NCBI GenBank assembly: GCA_963854815.1
Contig: CAWLAN010000002.1
Location: 1-46,433, forward strand
Origin: UBA1146 sp963854815
Lineage (GTDB): Bacteria > Planctomycetota > UBA8108 > UBA1146
DNA length: 46,433 nucleotides
Direction: 5' to 3'
This document shows positions 16,523 through 23,955 of the stretch, piece by piece; the first letter of the stretch is position 1; each line of letters starts with the position of its first letter. The notes under the pieces were generated by a model, which was not told where the DNA came from, searched no databases, and worked only from the letters and a program-made list of their open reading frames with translations. The translations under genes were made by a program, and so were the position numbers.

Positions 16523-18003
16523 AGATCTCCACGTTGTTGATGCTAGTACTTTGGATAGCCCCGGGAGTCGGTTGGGCCGTCGATTCCCCCGTCGCCCGCA
16601 TCGCTTCAGACCTCGATTCCTCCGATGCGCTGGTCGTCGCGAGGGCTCTGTCGTCGCTCGAGGCGCTCGACAACTCCTCGGTGGTGGCTCTCAGAGACAC
16701 CCTCGAGGGTGGCGTTTCGCCGCGCAGCCGGGCAATCCTGTCGGGGAAACTGGACGCGATCCTGACCGGGATGCTGGCAGAACTTGACGCTGCGGTGACC
16801 GACTTCGCGACGGCACGCAAGCGAACTCGTCGCCAACGGAAGCCATCTGACGAGGCCAACTCAGACCGTGAAACAGCCCGAAACCGGGTCGAAAAGGTCG
16901 AGCAGAAACTGGCCGTCAGTGGTTTATTTCTGGCTCCCCCTCTGGCCCGTCACGATGAACAGGTAGGGACTGCCATCTCGCTGGTGGTACGCGTGAGGGA
17001 GCGACTGAAGGAGCGACTTCGACAGCAAGTCGAGAAGCGCTGGCCGCAATTGCCCCCGGCCCGGGACATCCCGGAGCCCGTATTGCGCTGTCTCTGCGCT
17101 CTCTTGCCGCCTCGAGGAGAGGACCCCGACTGGGATCAAATCGCCCTGCGAGGAGCGCAACTTGCCATCGAAGAACTGGAGAGTTTTGACCGATCCCGCA
17201 TCTCGCTGGCTCGCTCATGGTTGCTCGATCTGGGACAGACGGGTCGACGACAACTGCTCGAATGGAGTCAAAGTGGCACATCGTCTCCGGTTCCCCCTGG
17301 CATCCGTCAGGAGTGGACGATCCGCAACCGATTGAGGATTCCGGCTCTGGTCGATCTGGACTCTTCCATCTCGGTGGCAAACTGGGACCAACTGGATGCG
17401 TCGACACGCCGCGACCAGTTGCTCCAGTTGCGCGCCGTCCATGGAGAACTGATCGCCCCGACGCTGGCCATCCTGGCCCGCGATGACCCGGATCCTTCGG
17501 TACGACGGCGCTGTGCTGAATTGCTCTCTCTACTGGGAGACCCTCGCGGTGCCAGACTGTTGCTGGCACAAAGACAGTTCAGCGCCAGCCAGGTCGAGGT
17601 CGCCAGCCGCGATGCAATCCTCCGTGCCTCGGTGAGACTGCGCGACGATGGAAATCTGGAAGGAGCCCTGGCGTTGCTCGACGAACTGGCCCGACGCATC
17701 ACCGCCGATGCGCAGATCCATCACGCCCTCGGAGTGGTCACCATGCGACTGCGAGATCTCGACCGTGCCATCGATGAACTCGAGCAGGCGGTTTCGCTGG
17801 ATCCAACCGATGCTTCCATCCACTACAACCTCGCTTGTGCCTGGGCTCTCTCGGGAGATCCGGAGAAGGCACTCGAATCCCTCAGGCAGGCGATGAAGCA
17901 CGGTTACTCGGACGCCGACCACACGCGCTCCGATGCCGATCTGGAGTCCCTCAGGGGGCTTCGAGCCTTCGAGCAGTTGATCGAGCAGATGCAGGGTTCC
18001 TGA
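16519..18003 (+). CDS. Secreted HEAT/TPR-repeat-like protein of unknown function
   Basis: A 494-residue exported protein. A signal peptide covers residues 1-20 (MKISTLLMLVLWIAPGVGWA). The middle is helical with Arg/Glu-rich coiled stretches and a HEAT-like unit around residues 310-350 (DDPDPSVRRRCAELLSLLGD). The last ~120 residues are TPR-like, with AIDELEQAVSLDPTDASIHY and DPEKALESLRQAMKHGYSD being two recognisable repeats. The ATG at 16519 overlaps the stop of the pyrophosphorylase gene, so the two are translationally coupled; a longer in-frame extension upstream is discarded because it would lie wholly inside that gene. It probably acts as a protein-interaction scaffold outside the inner membrane; no enzymatic motif is visible. 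Confidence 0.8.
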   Translation: MKISTLLMLVLWIAPGVGWAVDSPVARIASDLDSSDALVVARALSSLEALDNSSVVALRDTLEGGVSPRSRAILSGKLDAILTGMLAELDAAVTDFATARKRTRRQRKPSDEANSDRETARNRVEKVEQKLAVSGLFLAPPLARHDEQVGTAISLVVRVRERLKERLRQQVEKRWPQLPPARDIPEPVLRCLCALLPPRGEDPDWDQIALRGAQLAIEELESFDRSRISLARSWLLDLGQTGRRQLLEWSQSGTSSPVPPGIRQEWTIRNRLRIPALVDLDSSISVANWDQLDASTRRDQLLQLRAVHGELIAPTLAILARDDPDPSVRRRCAELLSLLGDPRGARLLLAQRQFSASQVEVASRDAILRASVRLRDDGNLEGALALLDELARRITADAQIHHALGVVTMRLRDLDRAIDELEQAVSLDPTDASIHYNLACAWALSGDPEKALESLRQAMKHGYSDADHTRSDADLESLRGLRAFEQLIEQMQGS

Positions 18004-18074
18004 GCCACCAGCCCCGTTTTGTGCAGGATGTTATTCTTCTCGGGAAGGCCTGGCATGGCGCCGGGACAGACTCG

Positions 18075-20504
18075 ATGCCCCACTTGGTCCGAACCGCCGA
18101 TCTGCCAGGCGATACTGCTCGCACACTACTCGACCTGGTCTCTTGCCACGGCAACGGAACCTGGACGTTGAAGCCCGAGGATGCCGACAGCCCACAGTTA
18201 TTGGTCCAGATCGAACATGATCGCCTCGTCGACCTGCATCGACCAGAGCATCCGAGCGTATTGATCCGGGCTCTCATCGATGGTGGTTCCCTTCGATCCA
18301 AGGATCGAAAACAACTCGAGAAGCAAGCTACCGAGCAGCACACTTGCCCCGGCGTACTTTGTCTCGACGCCGGACTGTTCGATCCGAACAACGCCGCTGA
18401 AGCGATCGGACAGGTGGTCGATGGAGACCTCATGCTTGTCCTGGAAGCGGGTGCATCGATCTGGTCCGGGCCCCATCCAGAACCGATCGGCACTGGACTG
18501 CATGGGCGCGTCGATCTGGGACAGTCTCTCGAGGAAGCATTCCTGCGCTCGGCACGCCGTCATGGTCTGTGGAAAGAGGTGGTCGATCTGCCGCTCCTGA
18601 GAGACGTTGTCGCTGCAACTCCCCAGGCGATGAGGGTGATCCAGGATCCCGATGAACCAGCCGAGACCAAAGCACTGATCGAGGCCTCCGATGGCCTTCA
18701 TGACATCGCAGAGATCGCCGGCGACCGTCCCGACCGATGGCGCGCACTCGATCACTTGCTCAAGTTGATAGCCCTGGGACATCTCGAGACACAGAATGCG
18801 ATGGAGTTGTTCCGAGCAGGAGAAGAGTTGTTCGCTGGCGGTCAGTCACACCAGGCTCTGCGTCGCTGGCGCCGTGCTGAGGAGATGGGACTGGATGATT
18901 TCGACCTCGGTGCCCGGATCGGTACAACCTGCGCAGAAACCGGACGAACCGCCGAAGCGCAACGACGCCTTCGGGCCCATGCTCAACGCTGCAGCGATCA
19001 ACTCCGCATCGATGCGGCCCGCGATGCATGGTCAAGAATGGCGATTATCGATCCCGACGATGCTGAAGCTCGCCAGAGAGCCATCGCACTGTGGCAGAAG
19101 GAACCTGGTGACGATCCTGGTCTGTGCCTGGAACTGGCCCGCACCCTCATCGATGTTCAACAGGCCGATAGCGCCTGCCAGTTGCTCGATTCTGTCGGTG
19201 CCATGATTCCTGACCCTCGCATTCATGAACTGCACGAGGAAGCCGCCTCCGCTGCTGGCGATCCTCATGGCAGTCACAAGGCGCGCTGGCGCCGAGCAGA
19301 ATCGTTGCGAGCATGTGGCCAACTGGAACAAGCCGCAGCGCACTACGAATACCTTTCCAGGCAAGAACAACCCGAACCACTGCTGTCGCTTCGTCTCACC
19401 GAGGTCGCGATGCACCGTGGCGATGCCAACTCGGCAAGGCAGTACTGCCAACAGGCCCTGGTCGGACCTCAGGGAGATCCTCGTATCCTGGACGCCGAAA
19501 CGAAAGAAGCCCTGGAGTTTCTCGCACAGGCTGCTGGAGCACCGTCCGATCTGCATCGTTGGATTGCCGACAATGCGCGGCGCATCGGCGATGTAGAACG
19601 AGAAGCGATTGCCCGACACCAACAGTGCCTGTCCCACCAGCAGGAGGCTGATCTGGTCGCTGCCTGCGAAGCGGCCCGCCGCAGTCAACTGCTGCAACCT
19701 GAAAACCTCGAAGTGGCACTGCAACGCGCACACCTGGAAGAACAAATCGGTGACATCCGGACGGCGATCTCGACCCTCGAACAAACCCTGGATCAACTCC
19801 CCGGCGGCCATCCACGGGAGCAAGAACTGATCGAGGCCGTGTTACAGCGTCATCGGAGCAGTCGCATCGCGTTGGAACGCTCTGTGCCCCTCACGAATGA
19901 AGGATCTGTACAGCAACGATCGATTCTTCTCAGACTGAGTTTGCTGTCGGTACTCGAGGGACAAAGAAGCACTGTTTCAGGCAAGCCAGATGCAAACCAA
20001 CTGGTGGGCGCGATCCTGTCGGCACTGATCGATCCGGAGGAAAATCGTCTGTCCCAGCTGGAGGCGGTTGTGCAGCAACTCGATCAACAAGCCGATCCGC
20101 TGGTTCAACTGCTGCGAGAAGAAATTTGTGATGTCGATCCGGAACATCCGTTCCTGAAAACACCTGCAGCGGCACCTGCCGTGGCCGAATCCCGGCGCGT
20201 TGAAGTGGTACGCACCGGCCTCGGTGGGATCACCGAGAAACTCCGTCACGTCCAGGTATCGGATTCCTCGCCTCCGCCAGAGACCGCCGAGAATTTACCG
20301 GAGAAAAAAACACCCGATGCTGGCACTGAGGAATCTCAAATAGGAATTCAGACCGCTCTCGAGCGGCTCAGATCTTTGCGTGCCGTGGGCGCCGACGAGG
20401 GCGAAGACGACCCGACTCCAGTCACCGGGAGTTGCTCGCCGCAGCAGGCCGATGGAGACCTGACTGATGCTGCGGCTCGACTGGGTGCTCTCAGAGAAGA
20501 CTAG
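18075..20504 (+). CDS. Large TPR-type cytoplasmic protein, N-terminal domain resembling DUF4388
   Basis: About 809 residues with no signal peptide or membrane helix. The first ~130 residues resemble the DUF4388/PATAN style of domain (LPGDTARTLLDLVSCHGNGT, then a sensor-like beta region), a family linked to signalling and motility; this match is tentative. Residues about 240-640 are TPR-like helical repeats with repeated cysteine and Gln/Arg-rich helices. The tail from about residue 700 looks disordered and carries three spaced short helices of similar type: GLGGITEKLRHV, IGIQTALERLRSLRAVG and LTDAAARLGALRED. The start is uncertain: the ATG at 18075 lacks a good Shine-Dalgarno, and an in-frame GTG at 18021 is an alternative. 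It lies just downstream of the secreted TPR-like gene and may share its transcript. Confidence 0.75.
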   Translation: MPHLVRTADLPGDTARTLLDLVSCHGNGTWTLKPEDADSPQLLVQIEHDRLVDLHRPEHPSVLIRALIDGGSLRSKDRKQLEKQATEQHTCPGVLCLDAGLFDPNNAAEAIGQVVDGDLMLVLEAGASIWSGPHPEPIGTGLHGRVDLGQSLEEAFLRSARRHGLWKEVVDLPLLRDVVAATPQAMRVIQDPDEPAETKALIEASDGLHDIAEIAGDRPDRWRALDHLLKLIALGHLETQNAMELFRAGEELFAGGQSHQALRRWRRAEEMGLDDFDLGARIGTTCAETGRTAEAQRRLRAHAQRCSDQLRIDAARDAWSRMAIIDPDDAEARQRAIALWQKEPGDDPGLCLELARTLIDVQQADSACQLLDSVGAMIPDPRIHELHEEAASAAGDPHGSHKARWRRAESLRACGQLEQAAAHYEYLSRQEQPEPLLSLRLTEVAMHRGDANSARQYCQQALVGPQGDPRILDAETKEALEFLAQAAGAPSDLHRWIADNARRIGDVEREAIARHQQCLSHQQEADLVAACEAARRSQLLQPENLEVALQRAHLEEQIGDIRTAISTLEQTLDQLPGGHPREQELIEAVLQRHRSSRIALERSVPLTNEGSVQQRSILLRLSLLSVLEGQRSTVSGKPDANQLVGAILSALIDPEENRLSQLEAVVQQLDQQADPLVQLLREEICDVDPEHPFLKTPAAAPAVAESRRVEVVRTGLGGITEKLRHVQVSDSSPPPETAENLPEKKTPDAGTEESQIGIQTALERLRSLRAVGADEGEDDPTPVTGSCSPQQADGDLTDAAARLGALRED

Positions 20505-20558
20505 AAGCAACCGTCCGCGCATCGAGGTTCCTGCGTTACGGTGCCAGTAAACAAAAAA

Positions 20559-20632
20559 TGGAGGCGGCACCCGGATTCGAACCGGGGATGCGGGTTTTGC
20601 AAACCCGTGCCTTACCACTTGGCGATGCCGCC
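20559..20632 (-). tRNA. tRNA-Cys (anticodon GCA)
   Basis: Read on the minus strand, the 7-bp acceptor stem is GGCGGCA/TGCCGCC, followed by a T discriminator and an encoded CCA. The anticodon arm is CGGGT-TTGCAAA-ACCCG, giving anticodon GCA, and the T arm contains GGTTCGAATCC. The D arm (GCCAAGTGGTAAGGC) is short, as is common for tRNA-Cys. The 3' end is followed by a run of six T on the same strand, a likely termination point. Confidence 0.97.
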
Positions 20633-20663
20633 TCTGTCGTCTTCAACGACCCCGAGCAAGCGG

Positions 20664-20692
20664 ATCCTAGGGATCCGAGCCCCGGAGGTCAA
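20664..20692 (-). promoter_or_regulatory. Sigma-70-type promoter for tRNA-Cys with overlapping palindrome
   Basis: On the minus strand TTGACC (20692-20687) and TAGGAT (20669-20664) are separated by exactly 17 bp, with the tRNA 5' end 31 nt beyond the -10 box. This is the best-matched promoter in the window. The perfect inverted repeat CGGATCC-tag-GGATCCG (20661-20677) overlaps the -10 box and could be an operator; that role is inference. Confidence 0.65.
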
Positions 20693-21040
20693 CTTCCACT
20701 TCCAGGCCACCGCAGCGGCTCCCGGATGCGACACTGACCTGGCTACAGTAGGTGATTTCCGATCCAGATCGATCGGCATCGACTGCATCGAAATTCCATC
20801 GATGAAGTTAAATATACGCGACTGACACCAATGCCTGTTCCCTCACGAGCCACAGTTGCTGCCTGGTGGACTTCTGCTGCGAGATGAACCCCCTCGAAAT
20901 CAACTGCTGGGTGTTTTGGACAAATTTGCCTTCATCTAGTGGCAGAATGCCAATTGACTGCCCTATCCCCCCTTCGCGGTATCAACACTATAATCGAGGT
21001 AAGAGGGGGGCCACCGGCCCCTGGAAGATAGGGATATTTG

Positions 21041-21060
21041 ATTGCCCGGGGGGGCAATCG
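21041..21060 (+). promoter_or_regulatory. GGGG-loop hairpin in 5' leader of the FG-GAP/dockerin gene
   Basis: A perfect 8-bp stem GATTGCCC/GGGCAATC closes a four-G loop, 71 nt upstream of the ATG at 21132 and 18 nt after a second hairpin. There is no T-run after it, so it is not a classical terminator. A leader-RNA role (stability, translation control or attenuation) is inference. Confidence 0.4.
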
Positions 21061-21131
21061 CACACGTGTTCGAGGAGACCCCGGCCCCCGCTGGGGATTC
21101 GCGCGTGTGATGGGAAGGGAGTGTCCTCGAG

Positions 21132-23684
21132 ATGCACCGAAGGATTTTTTTACGGATCTACCCCGCCGTGATCTGTTGGTTAGCTCTGGCGACGTATGTG
21201 TCTGCTCAATCGGACTGGGTTCAGTTCAACAATGAGACGGCCATTCGCATCAATGCAGCCGGGAGTGTCAGTACCACTGACACGGCTGAAAAGGACTATA
21301 TCTGGGGTGACGTCGATCAGGATGGAGACATCGATCTGATCGCGGTCCGCAAACAACCCTTCACTAGCGGAGGTGCCGGCGCATTTCGAACCAATGTGCT
21401 GTTCATGAACGAGAACGGCGTTCTCGTCGACCGGACATCCGAATATGCAAGTGCATCGGACGTCCCCGGCGATAACGGTTTCCTCACCCCCACCAATGAT
21501 CGCGATGTGATCCTCGCCGATATCACCGGTGACGGTTGGCTCGACATCATCACCGCGGTCACCCTTTCCGATGGCTCTCCAAAACACATCGCCTACCCAC
21601 GCGTTTACCGCAACCTGGGTCTCTCGGGCGGTCAATGGCAGGGTTTTCTGTATGAAGATGCACGCATCCCCCAGTTCGAGGGAAACACCGGTGGTTCACC
21701 GCACGCTCCTCGTTTCTGTTCGCTCGATGCGGGAGACATCGATAGTGACGGAGATCTGGATATCTATCTGGGTGACTATGATAGCGGTGGCGGCCAGACG
21801 CTCGACTTCAACGACCGTCTGCTGATCAATGATGGAAACGGTTTCTTCAGCGATCAAACCATCGCCAGGTTCAGCGGCTCCATCATCATCGGCGGCAGTC
21901 CGTTCCCGTTCCAGCAGTCAGCCTTCGGCATGGCATCTTCGATCCGCGATATCAATGGTGATGGTCACCTGGACATCATCAAGGACACTGCGCTCAATCC
22001 GCCACAGTACGTGGGAATCTCCTACAACAACCCCGCTGGAAGTGGTTCCTTCTCGGCGCACAAGGAGAGTTTCGCCAATATGGCGCCCTACCACGTCACC
22101 GTCGGAGATCTCAACAACGATGGTAGAAACGACCTGGTCGTCACCGATGACAATGCCGACTCTTTCCTGATCAACACAGGCAATGACGGCAGCGGGATGG
22201 CGAACTTTAGTCGTTTCTTCTACACCTTTGCTGGCGGCACCGGCGCCACCGGAGACGACGGCTTTGGCGGCAACTCCGTCATTGCAGATCTCGACAATGA
22301 CGGCTGGAACGATGTGATCATCTCTGACGTCGACGTCGACATCTCTGGCTGTGCCCGTCGTATGCACATCTACCACAACCTGGGTAACGGTCCGAATGTC
22401 ACCCTGCGCCAGGAGAATGATGGAGCGGCGTGGAGGCCCAACGGTGTCCACGACGTCGCCGTCTTCGACATCAATGGTGACGGCTGGCTCGACATGGTCA
22501 TCGGAACCTGCACCGGAACCGAGGTGTGGATGAACGAGGCTCCCATCGGGCTCAATATCAGTTTCCCGGCAGGAACCCCCGATGCGGTTCCGTGCGAGGG
22601 TCAGGCAATCGTCACCGCCCAGATCGAGGCATTCGGTGGCGGAGTGGTGTCGGAGCCGAGCGTGACGATAAATGTCTCGGCAGACGGAGATCCTTTCGTC
22701 GCAACCGTGATGACACCGATTGGCAATGGCCTCTACGAAGGAATCCTCGATGGCACTCTGGCCACTGCCTCGATGCAGTGGTTCGTCAGCGCAGAGTTGA
22801 CCAGTGGTCTCGCGCAAGTCAGCCAGACATTCTTCAATGTCCTGGCGGATTCAATTGACCGAGACGTCGATGACTTCGAAGCGGGCAATAATGGTTGGAC
22901 CGTCGAGACCGATCCGAGCGTAAGCGCCGGAGCATGGGTACTGGTCGATCCGAACGGTACCAACAGCGGTGGAACTGCCTCCCAGCCGGAAGATGCTGCC
23001 AGTGGAGCCCTGTGCTGGGTCACGGGCAACGGAGCGGTCGGAGGAGCCGCCGGTACCGCCGACCTCGACGGTGGTCCAACGCATCTGATCAGCCCTACCT
23101 ACAACCTGGCCGGCACCACGCCGATCATCAGTTTCAGCCTCTGGTATGCCAACATCGAATCCAATACGAACCAGCTCGACGACTTCGTCGTTTCCATCTC
23201 CGCCGATGCGGGAGTGACCTGGGCCACGGCACTGGTCGTTGGAGGAGCGCTCGGTACCTCTTCGAACTGGCAGACGTTCGAGATCCTGGTCAGTGACTTC
23301 GTCACTCCGAGCGCCAATATGGTGTTCAGGTTCACGGCATCGGATTCGCCGAATAACTCACTTTGTGAGGCAGCGATGGACGATTTCACCGTGGAAACGA
23401 CGACCTGCAACGGTCAGGGGCCGCAGTTCAAACGGGGAGACGTGAACATCGACGGGAACCTCGACATCAGCGACGCGGTCTCGATTCTGCAGATGCTGTT
23501 CAACGGAACTGCAGTGAGTTGTGACGATGCTGCAGATGCCAACGACGACGGATCGCTGAACATCGCAGACGCCGTGGCAATCCTCAGCGCTCTCTTCGGA
23601 GGGGCTGGTAACTTGCCAGAGCCGGTCAACTGTGGGCAAGACCCGACTGATGACTCACTCGAGTGCGCAAGTGGCTGCATCTGA
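21132..23684 (+). CDS. Secreted FG-GAP (VCBS-like) repeat protein with C-terminal dockerin-like cysteine module
   Basis: An 850-residue secreted protein. The signal peptide ends at about VSAQS (residue 25). Seven or more FG-GAP-type calcium-binding repeats follow up to about residue 465, each with the D-x-D/N-x-D-G-x-x-D core, for example GDVDQDGDIDLI, GDIDSDGDLDIY, GDLNNDGRNDLV and FDINGDGWLDMV; these usually form a beta-propeller. A beta-sandwich region of about 280 residues follows. The C-terminal ~80 residues (from about 766) hold a two-repeat dockerin-like module, RGDVNIDGNLDISDAV and ADANDDGSLNIADAV, with cysteines before the second repeat and in a CGQDPTDDSLECASGC tail. Its likely role is an extracellular adhesion or scaffold-bound protein. 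A hairpin-bearing leader precedes it and a stem-loop follows it. Confidence 0.88.
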   Translation: MHRRIFLRIYPAVICWLALATYVSAQSDWVQFNNETAIRINAAGSVSTTDTAEKDYIWGDVDQDGDIDLIAVRKQPFTSGGAGAFRTNVLFMNENGVLVDRTSEYASASDVPGDNGFLTPTNDRDVILADITGDGWLDIITAVTLSDGSPKHIAYPRVYRNLGLSGGQWQGFLYEDARIPQFEGNTGGSPHAPRFCSLDAGDIDSDGDLDIYLGDYDSGGGQTLDFNDRLLINDGNGFFSDQTIARFSGSIIIGGSPFPFQQSAFGMASSIRDINGDGHLDIIKDTALNPPQYVGISYNNPAGSGSFSAHKESFANMAPYHVTVGDLNNDGRNDLVVTDDNADSFLINTGNDGSGMANFSRFFYTFAGGTGATGDDGFGGNSVIADLDNDGWNDVIISDVDVDISGCARRMHIYHNLGNGPNVTLRQENDGAAWRPNGVHDVAVFDINGDGWLDMVIGTCTGTEVWMNEAPIGLNISFPAGTPDAVPCEGQAIVTAQIEAFGGGVVSEPSVTINVSADGDPFVATVMTPIGNGLYEGILDGTLATASMQWFVSAELTSGLAQVSQTFFNVLADSIDRDVDDFEAGNNGWTVETDPSVSAGAWVLVDPNGTNSGGTASQPEDAASGALCWVTGNGAVGGAAGTADLDGGPTHLISPTYNLAGTTPIISFSLWYANIESNTNQLDDFVVSISADAGVTWATALVVGGALGTSSNWQTFEILVSDFVTPSANMVFRFTASDSPNNSLCEAAMDDFTVETTTCNGQGPQFKRGDVNIDGNLDISDAVSILQMLFNGTAVSCDDAADANDDGSLNIADAVAILSALFGGAGNLPEPVNCGQDPTDDSLECASGCI

Positions 23685-23742
23685 TAGGAAACGCCACTTT
23701 CCGTCGGAATCGATCCGGCCGGGTGGTTTGTGAACAGACAGA

Positions 23743-23782
23743 CACCGCCGAGCAGGACAAGCCACCCTCGGCGGTGCTTGTT
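23743..23782 (+). terminator. Probable intrinsic terminator after the FG-GAP gene
   Basis: A perfect 10-bp stem CACCGCCGAG/CTCGGCGGTG (23743-23752 and 23767-23776) with a 14-nt loop is followed by CTTGTTT, a weak T-rich tail. It lies 58 bp after the stop codon of the gene at 21132 and 180 bp before the next start, where a terminator would be expected. Confidence 0.6.
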
Positions 23783-23849
23783 TCGACCAGGACAGGACTC
23801 CCCATTATCGGGGAAAGAGAAGAGTTCTATCGAGCGAGGTGTGCTTGCG

Positions 23850-23911
23850 GACGGTCGGGGGACCGTCAGAGTGTTGTCGCATCGTGGGGAGTATCTGGGG
23901 TCCTGAACCCC
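23850..23911 (+). promoter_or_regulatory. Paired hairpins in leader of the DUF1111/dockerin gene
   Basis: Two small stem-loops lie upstream of the ATG at 23956. The first is GACGGTC-gggg-GACCGTC (23850-23867), again with a GGGG loop, and the second is GGGGT-cctga-ACCCC (23897-23911). This parallels the two hairpins in the leader of the preceding dockerin-module gene. A regulatory role is inference. Confidence 0.35.
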
Positions 23912-23955
23912 TCGAGAATGCCCGCCTGGCTCAGGTGTTATTTGGGAGATGGGAA

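Larger units (their letters stand above)
20633..21131. other. Non-coding region between tRNA-Cys and the FG-GAP protein
   Basis: About 500 bases with no credible gene. The left part holds the tRNA-Cys promoter (minus strand). The right part is the leader of the gene at 21132. It contains a perfect TATAAT at 20989-20994 with no matching -35 box at 16-18 bp, and two compact hairpins: GGGGCC-acc-GGCCCC (about 21008-21022) and GATTGCCC-gggg-GGGCAATC (21041-21060). The short reading frames here lack ribosome-binding sites and resemble no family. Confidence 0.6.

Noticed and set aside
20943..20994. TTGACT at about 20954 with TATAAT at 20989 as a promoter for the FG-GAP gene
   Set aside because: The spacing is about 29 bp, too long for a sigma-70 promoter; only the -10-like box is reported, as part of the leader.
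21918..22817. A 299-codon minus-strand frame
   Set aside because: Mirror of the FG-GAP repeats of the gene at 21132; repetitive DGD codons lack stops on the opposite strand.
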